From the NCBI GenBank assembly GCA_029237695.1, contig CM055271.1, forward strand, positions 83,711,488 to 83,775,487: a DNA stretch of 64,000 nucleotides, in the 5' to 3' direction. The DNA is from Conchocele bisecta. Its lineage: Eukaryota > Mollusca > Bivalvia > Lucinida > Thyasiridae. Position numbers and translations under genes: made by a program. Position 1 is the stretch's first letter; each line of letters opens with the position of its first letter. Positions 31,506-43,900 of the stretch are shown here, piece after piece. The notes under the pieces were generated by a model, which searched no databases, was not told the DNA's origin, and was given only the letters and a program-made list of their open reading frames with translations.

Positions 31506-32471
31506 CCCTTACAGTGCTGAATCAAATTATGTCGTCTGCTGTTATTTTTAGCTCACCTGAGCGAAGATTATGTGAGCTATTGTTACCAGCAATGTGTCGT
31601 CGTCGTCGTCCGTCGTCGTTGTCCGTGAACATTTTCAAAATGTCTTCTCCTCGGTAACTATTGGGTCTATAGTCACCAAACTTCATGGTCATTGTCCTTA
31701 GGTAGGGGGATTACAAAATTGTTAAAATGACGTCATTACGTAATCAAAGATGGCCGCCGTCTAAAAATAGCACAAATTCTTCAAAAATCTTAAGAACTGC
31801 CAACCGGATTTCGACAAAACTTGGTAGGAATGATCGATGTACAATGCTCTTTCAAAGTTGTTAAAATGGCAACCCCGGGGTCAAAAATGGGCATGGCCCG
31901 TGGGGTCAAATTTTATTTTTGACCGAATATTGTCACGTCATATATCAAATTGAAGGTGTCAACGAAGTGATCACTCTGGTGCCTTTTTTGTCACAATCGG
32001 ATGGTTGTGTCGTCCAAGATGGCCGCCAAAAGGTCAAAAGGTCCTTCTTTTTATTAGAGATTTCAAAATTCTTCTTCACATGAGCCGCTTGGCCCATGGT
32101 AGCCAAACTTAAAAGTTATGGTCCTTGGTGAAGCCTTTTCAGATTTGTTAAAAATGGAGGTCATCGCTAATCCAAGATGGCCGCCATCTAAAAATAGCAC
32201 AATTTTGTTAAAACACAAACTCACTGTCACATTCTCCTCTTGGTGTTCATGGAGTCAGGTGAGCGAATTAGGGCCATCATGGCCCTCGTGTTTTATTTGT
32301 GTTTTTTTTTTATTTTTTTTTGTAATTAAAAACATGTTTTGATAGCACTTTAGAATCATTTCCATTGGAAATGATTATAAAATGCTGTCAAACCATGTTT
32401 TAGTGAGAAAGAAAGACAACATATAAACAACAGCAGACGACAATTTTCGGTTCTCGCATTCTAAGGGTTAA
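31502..32471 (+). mobile_element. MITE-X copy split by a HINE
   Basis: ttaacccttacagtgctgaa...gtctgctgttattttt to 31549, resuming at 32291 with ttttatttgtg and ending cgcattctaagggttaa. The gap is AGCTC copy 3. Confidence 0.8.
31550..32290 (+). mobile_element. HINE family AGCTC, copy 3 (short)
   Basis: agctcacctgagcgaag start, gtcgtcgtcgtccgtcgtcg, one to two core units, end gggccatcatggccctCGTG (CTTG mutated). About half the length of copies 1 and 2, from fewer core units. Confidence 0.85.
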
Positions 32472-32762
32472 TGGAATAGTCCAAAATTAGCATGGAACCG
32501 GCCATTGTACATTTTCTGTTGAATGTTGTTGTTATTAATTCCACATTTTCTGTTAAATGTTGTTGTTAGTTATTATTCAACATTTTCTGTTAAATAGGTG
32601 TAACGCTGTAATTACCCAACACTTACTACATATATTCCTACAACCACATGCACTAGGAGAAGCTATGTTCAGTATTCACATTATACTCGCATTTCCCACT
32701 GAAATGCTCATTACGTGAACACACCTTATCTTGAATTAGTAAATAAAAAATTAAAATATACA

Positions 32763-32846
32763 AGAAATATGGGATCGAACCCGTTTGCCCGGCCTTACAT
32801 GACCTTAGCTGTGGACGGCCGTTAAACACTAACAAACAAACAAAAC
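32763..32846 (+). mobile_element. SINE-A 3' fragment
   Basis: gggatcgaacccgtttgccc, ggccttacatgaccttagct, ccgttaaacactaacaaacaaac. 5' truncated. Confidence 0.7.
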
Positions 32847-33029
32847 CTATTGCGCGGGCACCCCAGCAAATCCCCTACTTACCTAGGTCACTGAGGGTTT
32901 GCTGGGGTGCGCTCGCGAATACCATGTTTGTGTAATGTCAATCTAATGCATTTTCAGGGCCTGTTTCACTAACCGTCATGCTGTAAAAATGATTGCTTGA
33001 CATAAATTAATTTTATACATATACGGAAT

Positions 33030-33200
33030 TGCGTCTGTTGTCCGCTGTTTTTTTCATATTTTGTCGGGTTTTTTTTTTTTAAATGAAAACATGGTTTGCC
33101 AGCACTTCGGAAATGATTCTCAAGTGCTGCCAAACTATGTTTTTGTTAACAAAAACGGAAAATAAGAAACGATCGGCTACAAAATTGAATTCAACATGCA
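33030..33200. mobile_element. MITE-X, diverged
   Basis: gtctgttgtccgctgtttttt, aaacatggtttgccagcactt and its inverse, then cggctacaaaattgaattca. Confidence 0.6.
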
Positions 33201-33589
33201 AATATAAATCCACTAATTATTTGCCGAAATATGTTATCTAAGCAAATCACTTTGCACTTACAAACTTCTCAGCCCTTTCAACAGTACATACCTGCATGTG
33301 TAGTGGTATTGGCAAACAGTGTAGATCCAGATGAGCCGGCTCGTGACAAGCCGTCTCATCAGGATCTGCACAGTTTGCAAGTAATTTTCTTCTTATTTTT
33401 TTAGAAGAAAAACACCCCTTTTTCGTAAATGGACTAGTCTGAAAACCATTTTGTGATGATTGGATTGATTGCAAAATTAACATTATCAAAATTCATTCCA
33501 GTTCACTTTCATTGGATTAGGGGTGAAAGGGTTAATTGTACAATGTTTAGTGAAAATGTTCGTAAGTGCAAAATTTAATTTTAGAATAA
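33201..33589. other. no gene recognised
   Basis: ggatctgcacagtttgcaag and similar text recalls 11850 and 26800 (gcagatcctgatc), which may be a low-copy repeat. Nothing else. Confidence 0.4.
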
Positions 33590-33876
33590 CAGTAGACGAT
33601 TTCATCAAAATTGCAAAGTATAGTTACATGTATCTCGCAAAGTGTACTTTGAGGTAGTAATCATTTATTTTCCCCATAGTTCATTATTTCATATAGAACT
33701 AACGACTGCATATTTTTGATGATTAAAAGTATGCAGAATTATTATACTGAATTTATTACATTATCACAGCCAAAATGGCTGTGATAATGCAATAAATTCA
33801 GTATAATCAAAATTAATAAATGTATCCTTTAATTGAAAATTTCTCCCTCAAAGTGTACTTGGCAAGATAGGCTACA
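33590..33876 (+). mobile_element. MITE-Y, full copy
   Basis: agacgatttcatcaaaattg to caagataggctac, with the perfect central hairpin tatactgaatttattacatt. Lies 80 bp left of the long-TIR element. Confidence 0.8.
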
Positions 33877-34985
33877 GATGTTGGACAATCTTCAGTGGAT
33901 ATGTTTACATGTAGCGATTTATGCCTGTAGGTAGAAACTGGTAACGTTGGTTATAGTCCAATAATTATAGTTATTTTTTTCAAAGTAAGGAAATTTTCGT
34001 TAACAAGCTAATTTTTTCGGAATAAATTCCAGAAAAATATACTGAACAACACAAAAAAAGTCCCCGGGTTTTCAGCCGGTGCTTCCAAAATGGCCACCAA
34101 AATGGTCGCCAAATCATGCATTTTACTGTTATACTTTTTAATATTGAAAAAAAATATATATTTTCCATCTTTTGAAAAATATAAAATATTTCACTGAGGA
34201 ACTTATTAAATAAAGCTACTTTTTTAGGAACATCAAGATGGATGGTAAAATGCCGCCAAATCACACATTTTACTGATTAATATGGAAAAAAATATAAAAA
34301 GGTTATCCATATGCTGAAAAAATATATAAATAATGCAAGAAGAAAGATATCAAATAATGCTATTTTTCTGACTAACGTTTTCTTCAAGATGGATGGTAAA
34401 TATATATGGCCCTCTAAATGGTTGCCAAATTATATGTATTAGAATTTATATGTATATCTATTTCTTTAACACCGTTAATAAAATATTCTGATGATCGTAC
34501 GACATATCCCCGTATTTCCCATCGGAACTGTCTAAAATATTTTTTCAAAATGGCTGCCAAGATGGCCACCAAATAGTGTTTTTATGACTATATATATATA
34601 TATTTAAATAGCTTGTAAACATATATTTCATGTAGTAGTATTCATTTATTATAGTGACACATGTGAACAAGCATACATATATATTCATTTACATAGCATA
34701 TGTTATCTGAAGGCATACATGTATATGATATGCTGTTCAGCACCCAGCCATATGTTGACTTACGAGTCACTTCTTTGAATATAATAAATAATGACAACCG
34801 GTTGTATTAGGTTAATGAACCCATTTCATACCACATGCATGGTATAACGACCCTTTCCCATCTCAATATAAGTGCGCATGTCCTACCCGCCCCATGTCAA
34901 CCATCCCGATTTGACGGTTCACTGAACGTTCACCACATGAACAAGAGGTGGGGGCAAGACAATAAGGTCTGAATGTGGTTATGAA

Positions 34986-37310
34986 ATGAGGTCATACAAT
35001 GAGTGTATACTGACTGATACATCGAACTTTGACTATTTTACCACAATGATGGGTAGTGTGTTGTTGACGACAGATGGCTTCCCAGAAGATGTTGGAAGCG
35101 AATGCATAAGGACTTTGTATGCATCACTGCTTCACAGTAACCATGATCACGATAAGGTTGTGGATGAAAAGTATGTACAACAAATTGCTGACAGGATTTC
35201 AGAACTGTGTGGCACTGCATCTAGCAGTAATCGAACAGGCAAACTTTGGTATCGATCATTCGTATGTTCATACGGGCCGAGAGGACGGGTGACTGGCTAC
35301 TCCATCTATACTTATTCGACGGATGCTGCCACATTTTCATGCAGCGGGACATCTGGCATATGCCAAGTCAGCTCATCTGTATGTCCAACAAATGGAGAAG
35401 CTTGATAACCTAATGTCAGCGGATGAGTACAAGCAGTACACAGAGAAGGGTTATTTCACAATACGGCAAATTTTGGAATGGCGTGTTTACAGATCAAACG
35501 ATTGAGCAGTTCCTTATGCGACAACTCAATACATCTGGTGGCATGACACGGGGTCGCGGAATGACTGATAGTACATTGACAACATGGGTCCACGCACTCC
35601 CCCGATGTGTCCCAATTTGTGATGCACTGGAGAAGTTCAGTTCACTGATGTGCAAATGGTAACGTCAGAACAGCACAAAGATCTACGGCCATCAAACCAA
35701 ATAAAGGACACCGCGGATCTCTGTCGCTTTACTGAATGGATGGAAGCTCATCCGCCCTTTGCTGATCGAGATTCGAACGTATTGATGAACGTTGCCACTG
35801 GGATTGTAGCTGACGCGACAGTTAACTGCGACTCCGCTGTCTAGATAGGTCAGCAGGCGATGGCGAACATGACAGGAAAGACATTCGCCGACGTCACTAC
35901 GTCGCAAGGATAAGGTGAAATCACTAGCTGCCATGAGAAACATCGTAAATGTGCGTGGTAACGATGTCGTAGTAAATCCGGATATACTTTTCAATCGGAT
36001 AACCTGCATTCTCAACACAAGTTCAGAGCTTGATACGTTTCTACAGTATGAGTTGGCTCCACAACCCCCATCGCTCTTCTTAGATGGTCAAAAACAGCAA
36101 AGAATGCACTGGAAACAATGTTGAAGTCTTTGGTTGTCGGCCTAGACGATTCCTGAAGATGCTGTTTTCGTGCTAGATGGAGGTCATCTGCTACACTCAG
36201 TAGTTTGACCACAGCCAACAACATATCTGGATGTCTGCTATTGTTACACAACATACGTTCTTCAGCACTACAAACAGGGAACAACGGTAGTATTCGACGG
36301 ATATGACGGAGTTATGTCAACCAAGTTAGTAGAGCAGAACCGCCGAGCAAAATCCTGCTCATCTGCAAACATCCTGGTGTCACCAAATTTGCCGACCACC
36401 ACAACACAAAACGCATTCCTTGCAAACAGCATCAACAAAACATGTCTTATTCACACATTGACACCAATTCTGCAAAATGCAGGTGTGAATGTAAAACAAG
36501 CTGAGTCAGATGCGGACACTCTGATTGTGCAAACAGCCATTGAAGAATCAACCATGAGCCATACACCAGATATAGTTTTTGGCACCGATACCGATCTATT
36601 AGTCATGCTTGTGGCTCGGTCGACTTGTTCACAGCAACTTTATATGCTATGCCAGGGTAAACAACCAACACTCTTCATCATTGCAGAACTGCAGGATGCA
36701 CTGGGGCCCCTAGCAAAGCACTTGCTATTCATACATGCAGTCACAGGTTGTGATGCAACGTCTGCGCTGTACTGTACAATCAGGGAAAGCGAAAAGCCTT
36801 GAAGATTTCACGTGCCACTAGTGAATTGCATATTCACATGGATGTGTTCAATCGGGTGTCCAGCACCCACGAACAAGTTGCTATTGCAGGCGAACGATTT
36901 CTTCTTGCGTTGTACGGTGCTGAGAAGTTCACATCATTAAACGAGTAACGCCACGTAGCGTACAAACGAGGTGTAGCGAGGCCATCACTCAGTGGTAGTT
37001 TCCGACTATCCAGCCTGCCACCAACAAGTGCTGCAGCTCGTCAACATTCTTACCGCGTGTACCTGCAGGTCCAAGAATGAATGGGACGCAAAGTTGTCCC
37101 AATCGACTGGGGTTGGCAATCGAATGACCAAGGTCTTATTCCGATCCCTACTGATCAGCCCGTAGCACCACATAAGTTGATAAACTTTGTCACCTGTGCC
37201 TGCAAGTCCGGCTGTGGAAGGCATGCGGCTGCAGGAAGGTCGGTATGGTGTGCTCCGATATGTGTACCAATTGCATGGGTGCATGCTTCAATGCACCGGA
37301 CATAGAATTT
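34986..37310 (+). pseudogene. decayed transposon gene, PIN/FEN-nuclease-like protein
   Basis: Blocks of one protein are found in order in different frames, so frameshifts and stops break it. 34986-35310: N-terminal block (ILTDTSNFDYF, SNRTGKLWYRSF). 35323-35470: FHAAGHLAYAKSAHLYVQQM. 35460-35660: FWNGVFTDQTIEQFLMRQLN and TRGRGMTDS. 35650-35844: VTSEQHKDLRPSNQ, LMNVATGIVAD. 35915-36060: VVVNPDILFNRI. 36314-36802: AESDADTLIVQTAIE, DIVFGTDTDLLVML, FIHAVTGCDATSALY; the Asp-rich pattern resembles the active site of PIN/FEN-type nucleases. 36985-37310: LPPTSAAARQHSYRVYLQ, WGWQ, then a Cys-rich tail (CACKSGCGRHAA). I recall this as a family abundant in mollusc and cnidarian genomes, without a settled name. 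The enzyme role is inference. Confidence 0.75.
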
Positions 37311-38283
37311 GCTGAAGGCACACTAGCGGTCAACTGAGTAAATTGGCTGAACCCAGCAAGCAAACGACGTTGTGTCACTGTCATTTCAGCGTAAAGCTAA
37401 AATCGTGCGCACACGGAAGTGTATGAACATGTACTGTAACGATACATTGGTCAATCGCATATATGTACTTAACTTTAACAGAACTTATTATTAGAATTGG
37501 CCAATGTTTTAATTTGGTGGTCCTACTTAGTTCATTGGTGACCCGTTCAGTAAAGTATTCTCAATCACGTGTTTATGTAAAACAGAATCAATTTGTCTAC
37601 CATCTTGATAGTACGTACTATTTATGAATACTCCCGAAATATGTAATCGCATACCCGGGACTTGCTAACTTGCGGAATTTTCCGAATACATATATATACG
37701 TGTCACAATTTTTTATTAAGAAAAAAGACACAATATATATATATGGCGGCCATATTGTCCGCCATATTCAAGCCAACTGCGCCAGAACATCCGAACCTTA
37801 ATTTGTGGCTCATTGTAGTAGAACTATGTTATATTTCTGCCATACATGACAGACAAGTAGAATAAGAAACTTACGTGCTATTTTCATGTCCCTTTTATCA
37901 ACGCATTAGGGAAACAAATTACATTTTCGCATGTTTCTCTAATAATTGCTACGAAAGCATGTCGACGCAGGAAAACTTACATTAATGATGAGTAAACCAG
38001 ATACTATTAGGAAAACATGCACATTTCTAGAAGAAGCTATGAATAAACGAGCAACTGCCATGTACATATAATTGGGTCGTTTGCTGAATTACATGTACTG
38101 TTTTATATTTCTATGTAAATATAATTGTTTCACCATATGACCAGTATGGACCGGATCATTCAACGAGTACGAGTAGTATGATCGGAGACTATACTGACCA
38201 ACATTCAAATAATGATGTTAAAGATCAATCACGAGCAGTGAGGATGCTGGCTGCCCGTGTATGTTCACGGGCCTGCCCGTATT
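37311..38283. other. non-coding interior of long-TIR element
   Basis: Sequence between the broken gene and the right repeat. No frame of note; 37735-37765 has ggcggccatattgtccgcc, a short palindrome like the ATGGCCGCC motifs of the repeats. Confidence 0.5.
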
Positions 38284-39144
38284 CACACTACCCATCATTG
38301 TGGTAAAATAGCCAAAGTTCGATGTATCAGTCAGTATACACTCATTTTATGACCTCATTTCATACCACATGCAGACCTTATTGTCTTGCCCCATCTCTTG
38401 TTCATGTGGTGAACGTTCAGTGAACCGTCAAATCGGGATGGTTGACATGGGCGGGTAGGACATGCGCACTTATATTTAGATGGGAAAGGGTCGTTATACC
38501 ATGCATGTGGTATGAAATGGGTTCATTAACCTAATACAACCGGTTGTCATTATTTATTATATTCAAAGAAGTGACTCGTAAGTCAACATAATGGCTGGGT
38601 GCTGAACAGCATATCATATACATGTATGCCTTCAGATAACATATGTTATGTAAATGAATATATATTTATGCTTGTTCACATGTGTCACTATAATAAATGA
38701 ATACCACATGAAATATATTTTTACAAGCTATTTAAATATATATATATGTAGTCATAAAAACACTATTTGGTGGCCATCTTGGCGGCCATTTTGAAGGAAT
38801 ATTTTAGACAGTTCCGATGGGAAATACGGGGATATGTCGTACGATCTTCAGAATATTTTATTAACGGTGTTAAAGAAATAGATATATATATAAAATGTAA
38901 TACATATAATTTGGCGGCCATTTTGAGGGCTATATTTACCATCCATCTTGAAAAAAACGTTAGTCAAATATAACAGTAAAATGCTTGATTTGGCGACAAT
39001 TTTGGCGGCCATTTTGGAAGCACCGGCTGAAAATCCGGGGACTTCTTTTGTGTTGTTCAGTATATTTTTCTGGAATTTATACCGAAAAAATTAGCTTGTT
39101 AACGAAAATTTCCTTGCCAAATTCTAAAATGCCTGGACTATTAA

Positions 39145-39627
39145 CCAGGTTAATGTCGCAGTCAAATTAATAATCTTCTCGTACAAAGTTTAGTGAAAAT
39201 GGCCCCTAGAAATAAATAAACTTTATTTATATCTACACCATTTGTTTTCACCTCTAAATTATTCTATTCATTTATAACATGATACAATCATTTTCGCATA
39301 CTACATTGATAATTAATGTTGGGGGGGTTACACCAATTTCTTAAAACTGTTTATTTTCTATGGTTGTATTTATTGCTTGTTAATTTGTTGTTTCCTTTGC
39401 AAAAACTTTGTTTTGTTTTGAAAAAAAGAACATTTATGTTGAACGATATTCATTGCAAAGTGTGTGGTTCGTGGATTTATGAAGTAACCGTATCGTTCAA
39501 ACAAATATCATATTGATTACCTAATATAATGCGCTGTGGCACGATGCAAAAACACAAATAAATCGAGCGCGTTAACATTAGGGTTTCTCCAATATTCATT
39601 GGGTGCAAACTCGTCACATACACCTTA
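39145..39627. other. no feature recognised
   Basis: AT-rich, with no repeat match that I can name. Confidence 0.4.
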
Positions 39628-39960
39628 CCAGTAGGCCTAGTTTTCACCAAACATTGCAAAGTTATACTTTCTGGGAGAAATTTTCCATTTTAGGATTAAA
39701 ATTTATTAAATTTTTAATTAATACTGCAATTTATTAACATTATCACAGCCATTTTTGGGCGTGTGGCTAATGTAATAAATTCAGTATAATAATTCTTTCT
39801 GCATACCTTTTAATAAATCAGTCAAATATAATGCCAACGGTTTAGTTCTATATGAAATAATTGCATTTCTCCGGGAAAAAATAAATGATTACTACCCTCC
39901 CCTCAAAGTCTACTTTGCCTACATAACGTGTACTTTGCAATTTTTGATGAAATCGGCTAC
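39628..39960 (+). mobile_element. MITE-Y copy with many small insertions
   Basis: ttcaccaaacattgcaaagt...tttgatgaaatcggctac. Same layout as 16649-16957, but with many 1-2 base insertions. Confidence 0.7.
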
Positions 39961-40304
39961 AGTTAATCAATCAAATACTTGTGGTGTGATAATATTCCTC
40001 TGGGCTTTTAAAAATGCTTGTTCGCCCGCCACAAGTATGCGAATGTTTGTTTGGTATGACGTGGTAACCGTTTTTTCATTCACTTGGGAAGCTGTGTCCT
40101 CACGATAACATATCTGTATTATATGGACAATTTCGGGCCCCGATGGGACTTTGTCCCTTGAACATTTTGGTCCGATAACATGAATACAGACATCAATGCC
40201 GCCGTATAACTTATGATGAATGAATTTAATGCAGAAAGCTTGAAGAAAATAGCTCACCCGACCAGTTTCATATTAAACACAATCAACTGGCCACCAAGGT
40301 GGGT

Positions 40305-40500
40305 TATTCCAATTTCAGGGGCTGAATATATTCTTTTCTCTCGGCTGTAAATATTCCGCGTTCTGATTTGGGGATTTTGTCCCCCTAAATGCAGCAGGTT
40401 AAAGCAGGATCAGACCCATTTGCCGGGCCTTACTGTTACCATGACCATAGGCTGGTTGCTAGACCGTTAAACACCGGGGGGAACCAATAAAACAAACCAA
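40305..40500 (+). mobile_element. SINE-A 3' half, indel-rich
   Basis: gggttattccaatttcaggg, gtaaatattccgcgttctga, gcagcaggttaaagcaggat, gaccgttaaacacc; extra bases are scattered throughout. Confidence 0.65.
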
Positions 40501-40908
40501 AGTAAACGCATCAAATGTAAAAAAATATTTAAATGCAAGTTAGCTTTTTCAATCAATAACAACGTCGCCTCCCTAAACCATTTTATGTAGGGAAAATACA
40601 ATTTCTTTAATCGAATATTATCATGGGTGCTAAAAATAGATTTTTTAAAACATACTTTGAGTTTTCCAAAATCTAATCATTTGTTTTTCTTACCTGATTT
40701 CCCAAAGCCGTCCGTCCAGGTTTTTGGAGATCCTTAATTTCCTTGTTTTTTCTTTCTATTATCCATCCCCAGCTTCCAAATCGCCCCCATGTTAAATTCC
40801 TATAGGAAAACTTTTTTTTTAGCTTTCCCCCCCCCCACGTTGCTTTTTAGCAATAAAATCAATTATTTGAGGGAATTAAATTTAAACAAATTGTAGTGGT
40901 GATTTTTG

Positions 40909-43900
40909 TCTCGCCTACGATAGTGGAAATGAGAACATAGCGGGCCACAATTCCGGCGCCTTGAATCTCATGATCCGTTAGTCCGGAAGCTTTTACCAAA
41001 TTTCACTCAATAAGCTTTCTCACATTGATTCGGCTAATCCACCCACCAGTGCTCTCATTCGGCTAACCTTGAACCCTTTCACCATTGGGTTGACCTTGAA
41101 CCTTTGTGGGGACATAATTTGACGTATCCAAATTTGTTCCGGAGCTTTTAACCAAAATTTCATCAATAGCATTCTCTACATTGATAGGCCTATCCCCCAC
41201 CCAGTGTCGCAATTTCGGCTAACCTTGACCTTCACCTTGGTGAACCTTAACCTTTGTGGGGGACCATCAATTTTGGTCGTACTCCTTAAATTTCCGGAGT
41301 TTTAACCAAAATTTCATCTAATTACGCTTTCTCACATTGATGGCTATCCAACCCAAGTGTCAATTCGGCTAACCTTGACCTTCAACCATTGGTGACCATT
41401 AAGAACCTTTGTGGGACATAAATGTGACGTAATCCAAAATTTATTCCCTCATCTCCTTGCATCTTTTTGTTTCTCGGATCAGTTACCAAAATTTACATCA
41501 ATAACTTTCTCACATTGATGGCTATCCACCCAGTGTGATTTGGTTAACCTTGAACCTTCACCTTGGTGACCTTAACCTTTATGTGGGACATAAAGTTTTG
41601 ACATATCCAAATTTCTGTTGTATCTTCTTGATCCGTTAGTCGGATCATTACCCACATTTCATCAATAGCTTTCCTCACATTGATTGGCTGTACCCCGAAC
41701 TGTCCATTATCGGGTGTACCCTTGATCTTCATCTTGGTGAATCTTAACCTTTTGTGTCAATAATTTCTGTACATGCTTCCCCAAATGTTCGTCGGATTCC
41801 TTTACCAAACTTCATTAAATAGAGTTCCCTCACATTGGATGGTTATTCATTCCAATGTATCATTCATGTGACCGTGACCATGGTGAACCATTTTTTGTTT
41901 GTGACCATACATGTCCATAATTTATTTGGGACGTACATCCAAACTTTCATCAATAGCGTTCTTCACAATTGATTGGAATATCTAACGAGAAGTAAATTTG
42001 GATGACCTTGACCCTTAATGAACCTTACATGTTCATGTTCAACAATTTTGGAACATGCGTCCAAAAATGTTGAATATCTCCTGTTCGTTGTCCTATCATT
42101 AGCAAATTGTTCTTATATAGCATTCCTCACATTGATAGCTATGCCACCCAGTGATTTTCCACCTGTGACCTTAAACAGTCCACCATTGATGACCCTTGAC
42201 TTTTTGTAACATGTCACGACCAGGGTGACCCACCGGGCTAGTCTACTGAAAGGGACGTAACACCAAGCACGTTGTGGAGACAGAGACAACAAGGTTATTT
42301 TTTTACAAGGATGATGTATTTACCATTAAATGATAAGCACAAACAATATATGAATATTGTCAGTACGGACAACGCCCCCTAGCATCCACCGCCACAGTAC
42401 GTTGCGCAACCAAGGCACATCCCACGATTCCGGAACAGGTAGGTAAAGTCAAAAGTAAAACGTCATCATGGGAATCTGGGATCCAATAATCCCAATGTTA
42501 AGAGTTCAAGCTAAACCAACTCTGGAGCTTCTGCCAATGATGGGAGTGACGTTATAATAACGTCGTAAAAGTTACTGGTACTCAATGATATCAGAGTCCT
42601 ACTTGGGGGTGCGGATGGGGTCCCATTAAACGCAACTCGGTGAACGTCCTTATCGATTCTATCACATCCTTTAACGGAATGACAGTCACCGGAATATGCC
42701 CCTACTCGATTACGCCCTTTCTGGTTCCACAGCTGGAGCAGAAGGTCCCCGGCTAAAACACATGGTGTCGGTCGTCGGGAACTTCAGAAGAAATGAATTA
42801 AATCTGTGTTGCGTACTGAATTTACGCAGACCCAAACAAAGTAGGGACGTGCCGTCGCTCGTTGACTGACTGGGCTGGCTGGGTGTAAGACTGGCTGGGA
42901 CTACCAAAACACCAAACGGTGTTGTTACCCAGAAATGTAAACATGTTTCTAGTCTCAATAATAGTCAACAGTAGTGCACCAATGAAATCAATATCATGAT
43001 TGCCCATGGCAATACTAAACATCATATAATTACAATTGATTGAAACACACTGAAATTAAATTGCCAATGTACACAAAGATAGTTTTTCACTAATTGGAAG
43101 AAGGGGGGCCTGATGGAATTCATAACGTCGGAAACATGCGATTAATAACACATTAATGAACAGCCACTATATCTAGTTGTACCAAACGATAATATCTCCG
43201 TCACAGCCGTACATTGTGAATTACAGACGTCATTCACAGTTATTTACCATTTAGTAAAACAAAACTCATTTGATTGCGGACAGGCCTTACCTTGCTCAAG
43301 ACTGCCCGTGGCCAACACTGCCGCTAACTTAATAAAGTGCAACTGTGCCAAGTATTCTCCTGTGCAAACTCACAGTATTACATTACCATTACATTACTAA
43401 TAATAAACTCTGTATACTCTAATCAGACTGTAGGACTCCACACGGCTGACCAAAGCCAAAGCATCAGTGGATTGAAACAAATTATACTTCACATATCGTT
43501 CCTTATTGCAGCTTACTGATGTTAATTAATCAGTGCATTTAGCGCAAAGAAACTTGTCTGATCTGGGTCCATCCCTGCGTTCGCAATAAGCATTTGTACA
43601 AAATCTTTACCAAAACACCTGCGAACGGTAATATGACCCTTAAAAAATAAATGGAATGGTACAGGACGACTAGGGTTAGGAGTTAACCATGTGTTTTCCC
43701 CTATAAGTAAATGGAAAGTCGTCCAGAAAATTCCGCTTAAACCAATTGTGACGTGTTAAAACTTGGCAATATTTCCTCATGTCTTGTACAGGGCGCAGAC
43801 TGATATTGGATTTGAACCGTAAATATAAAAAATGCATAGCTGATGTTAAAGTGATCGAACATTTCAATCAATTTACGCCCTTTTCGTTTTACAAATACAA

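Larger units (their letters stand above)
33955..39140 (+). mobile_element. DNA transposon with ~1-kb terminal inverted repeats
   Basis: The left terminal repeat (about 33955-35060) is mirrored by 38284-39140. Outer ends are tagtcca and tggacta, flanked by TTAT on the left and TTAA on the right, possibly a decayed TTAA duplication. The right repeat is ~250 bp shorter because the left has extra units of caagatggatggtaaaat-type sequence. The only coding content is the broken gene at 34986-37310, whose first codons lie inside the left repeat. Family not assigned; the length of the repeats is unusual for piggyBac or Tc1 elements. Confidence 0.85.

Noticed and set aside
42710..42958. 82-codon minus-strand open frame as a possible retrotransposon gag
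   Set aside because: No zinc knuckle, protease or reverse transcriptase motif nearby, and no long terminal repeats found.
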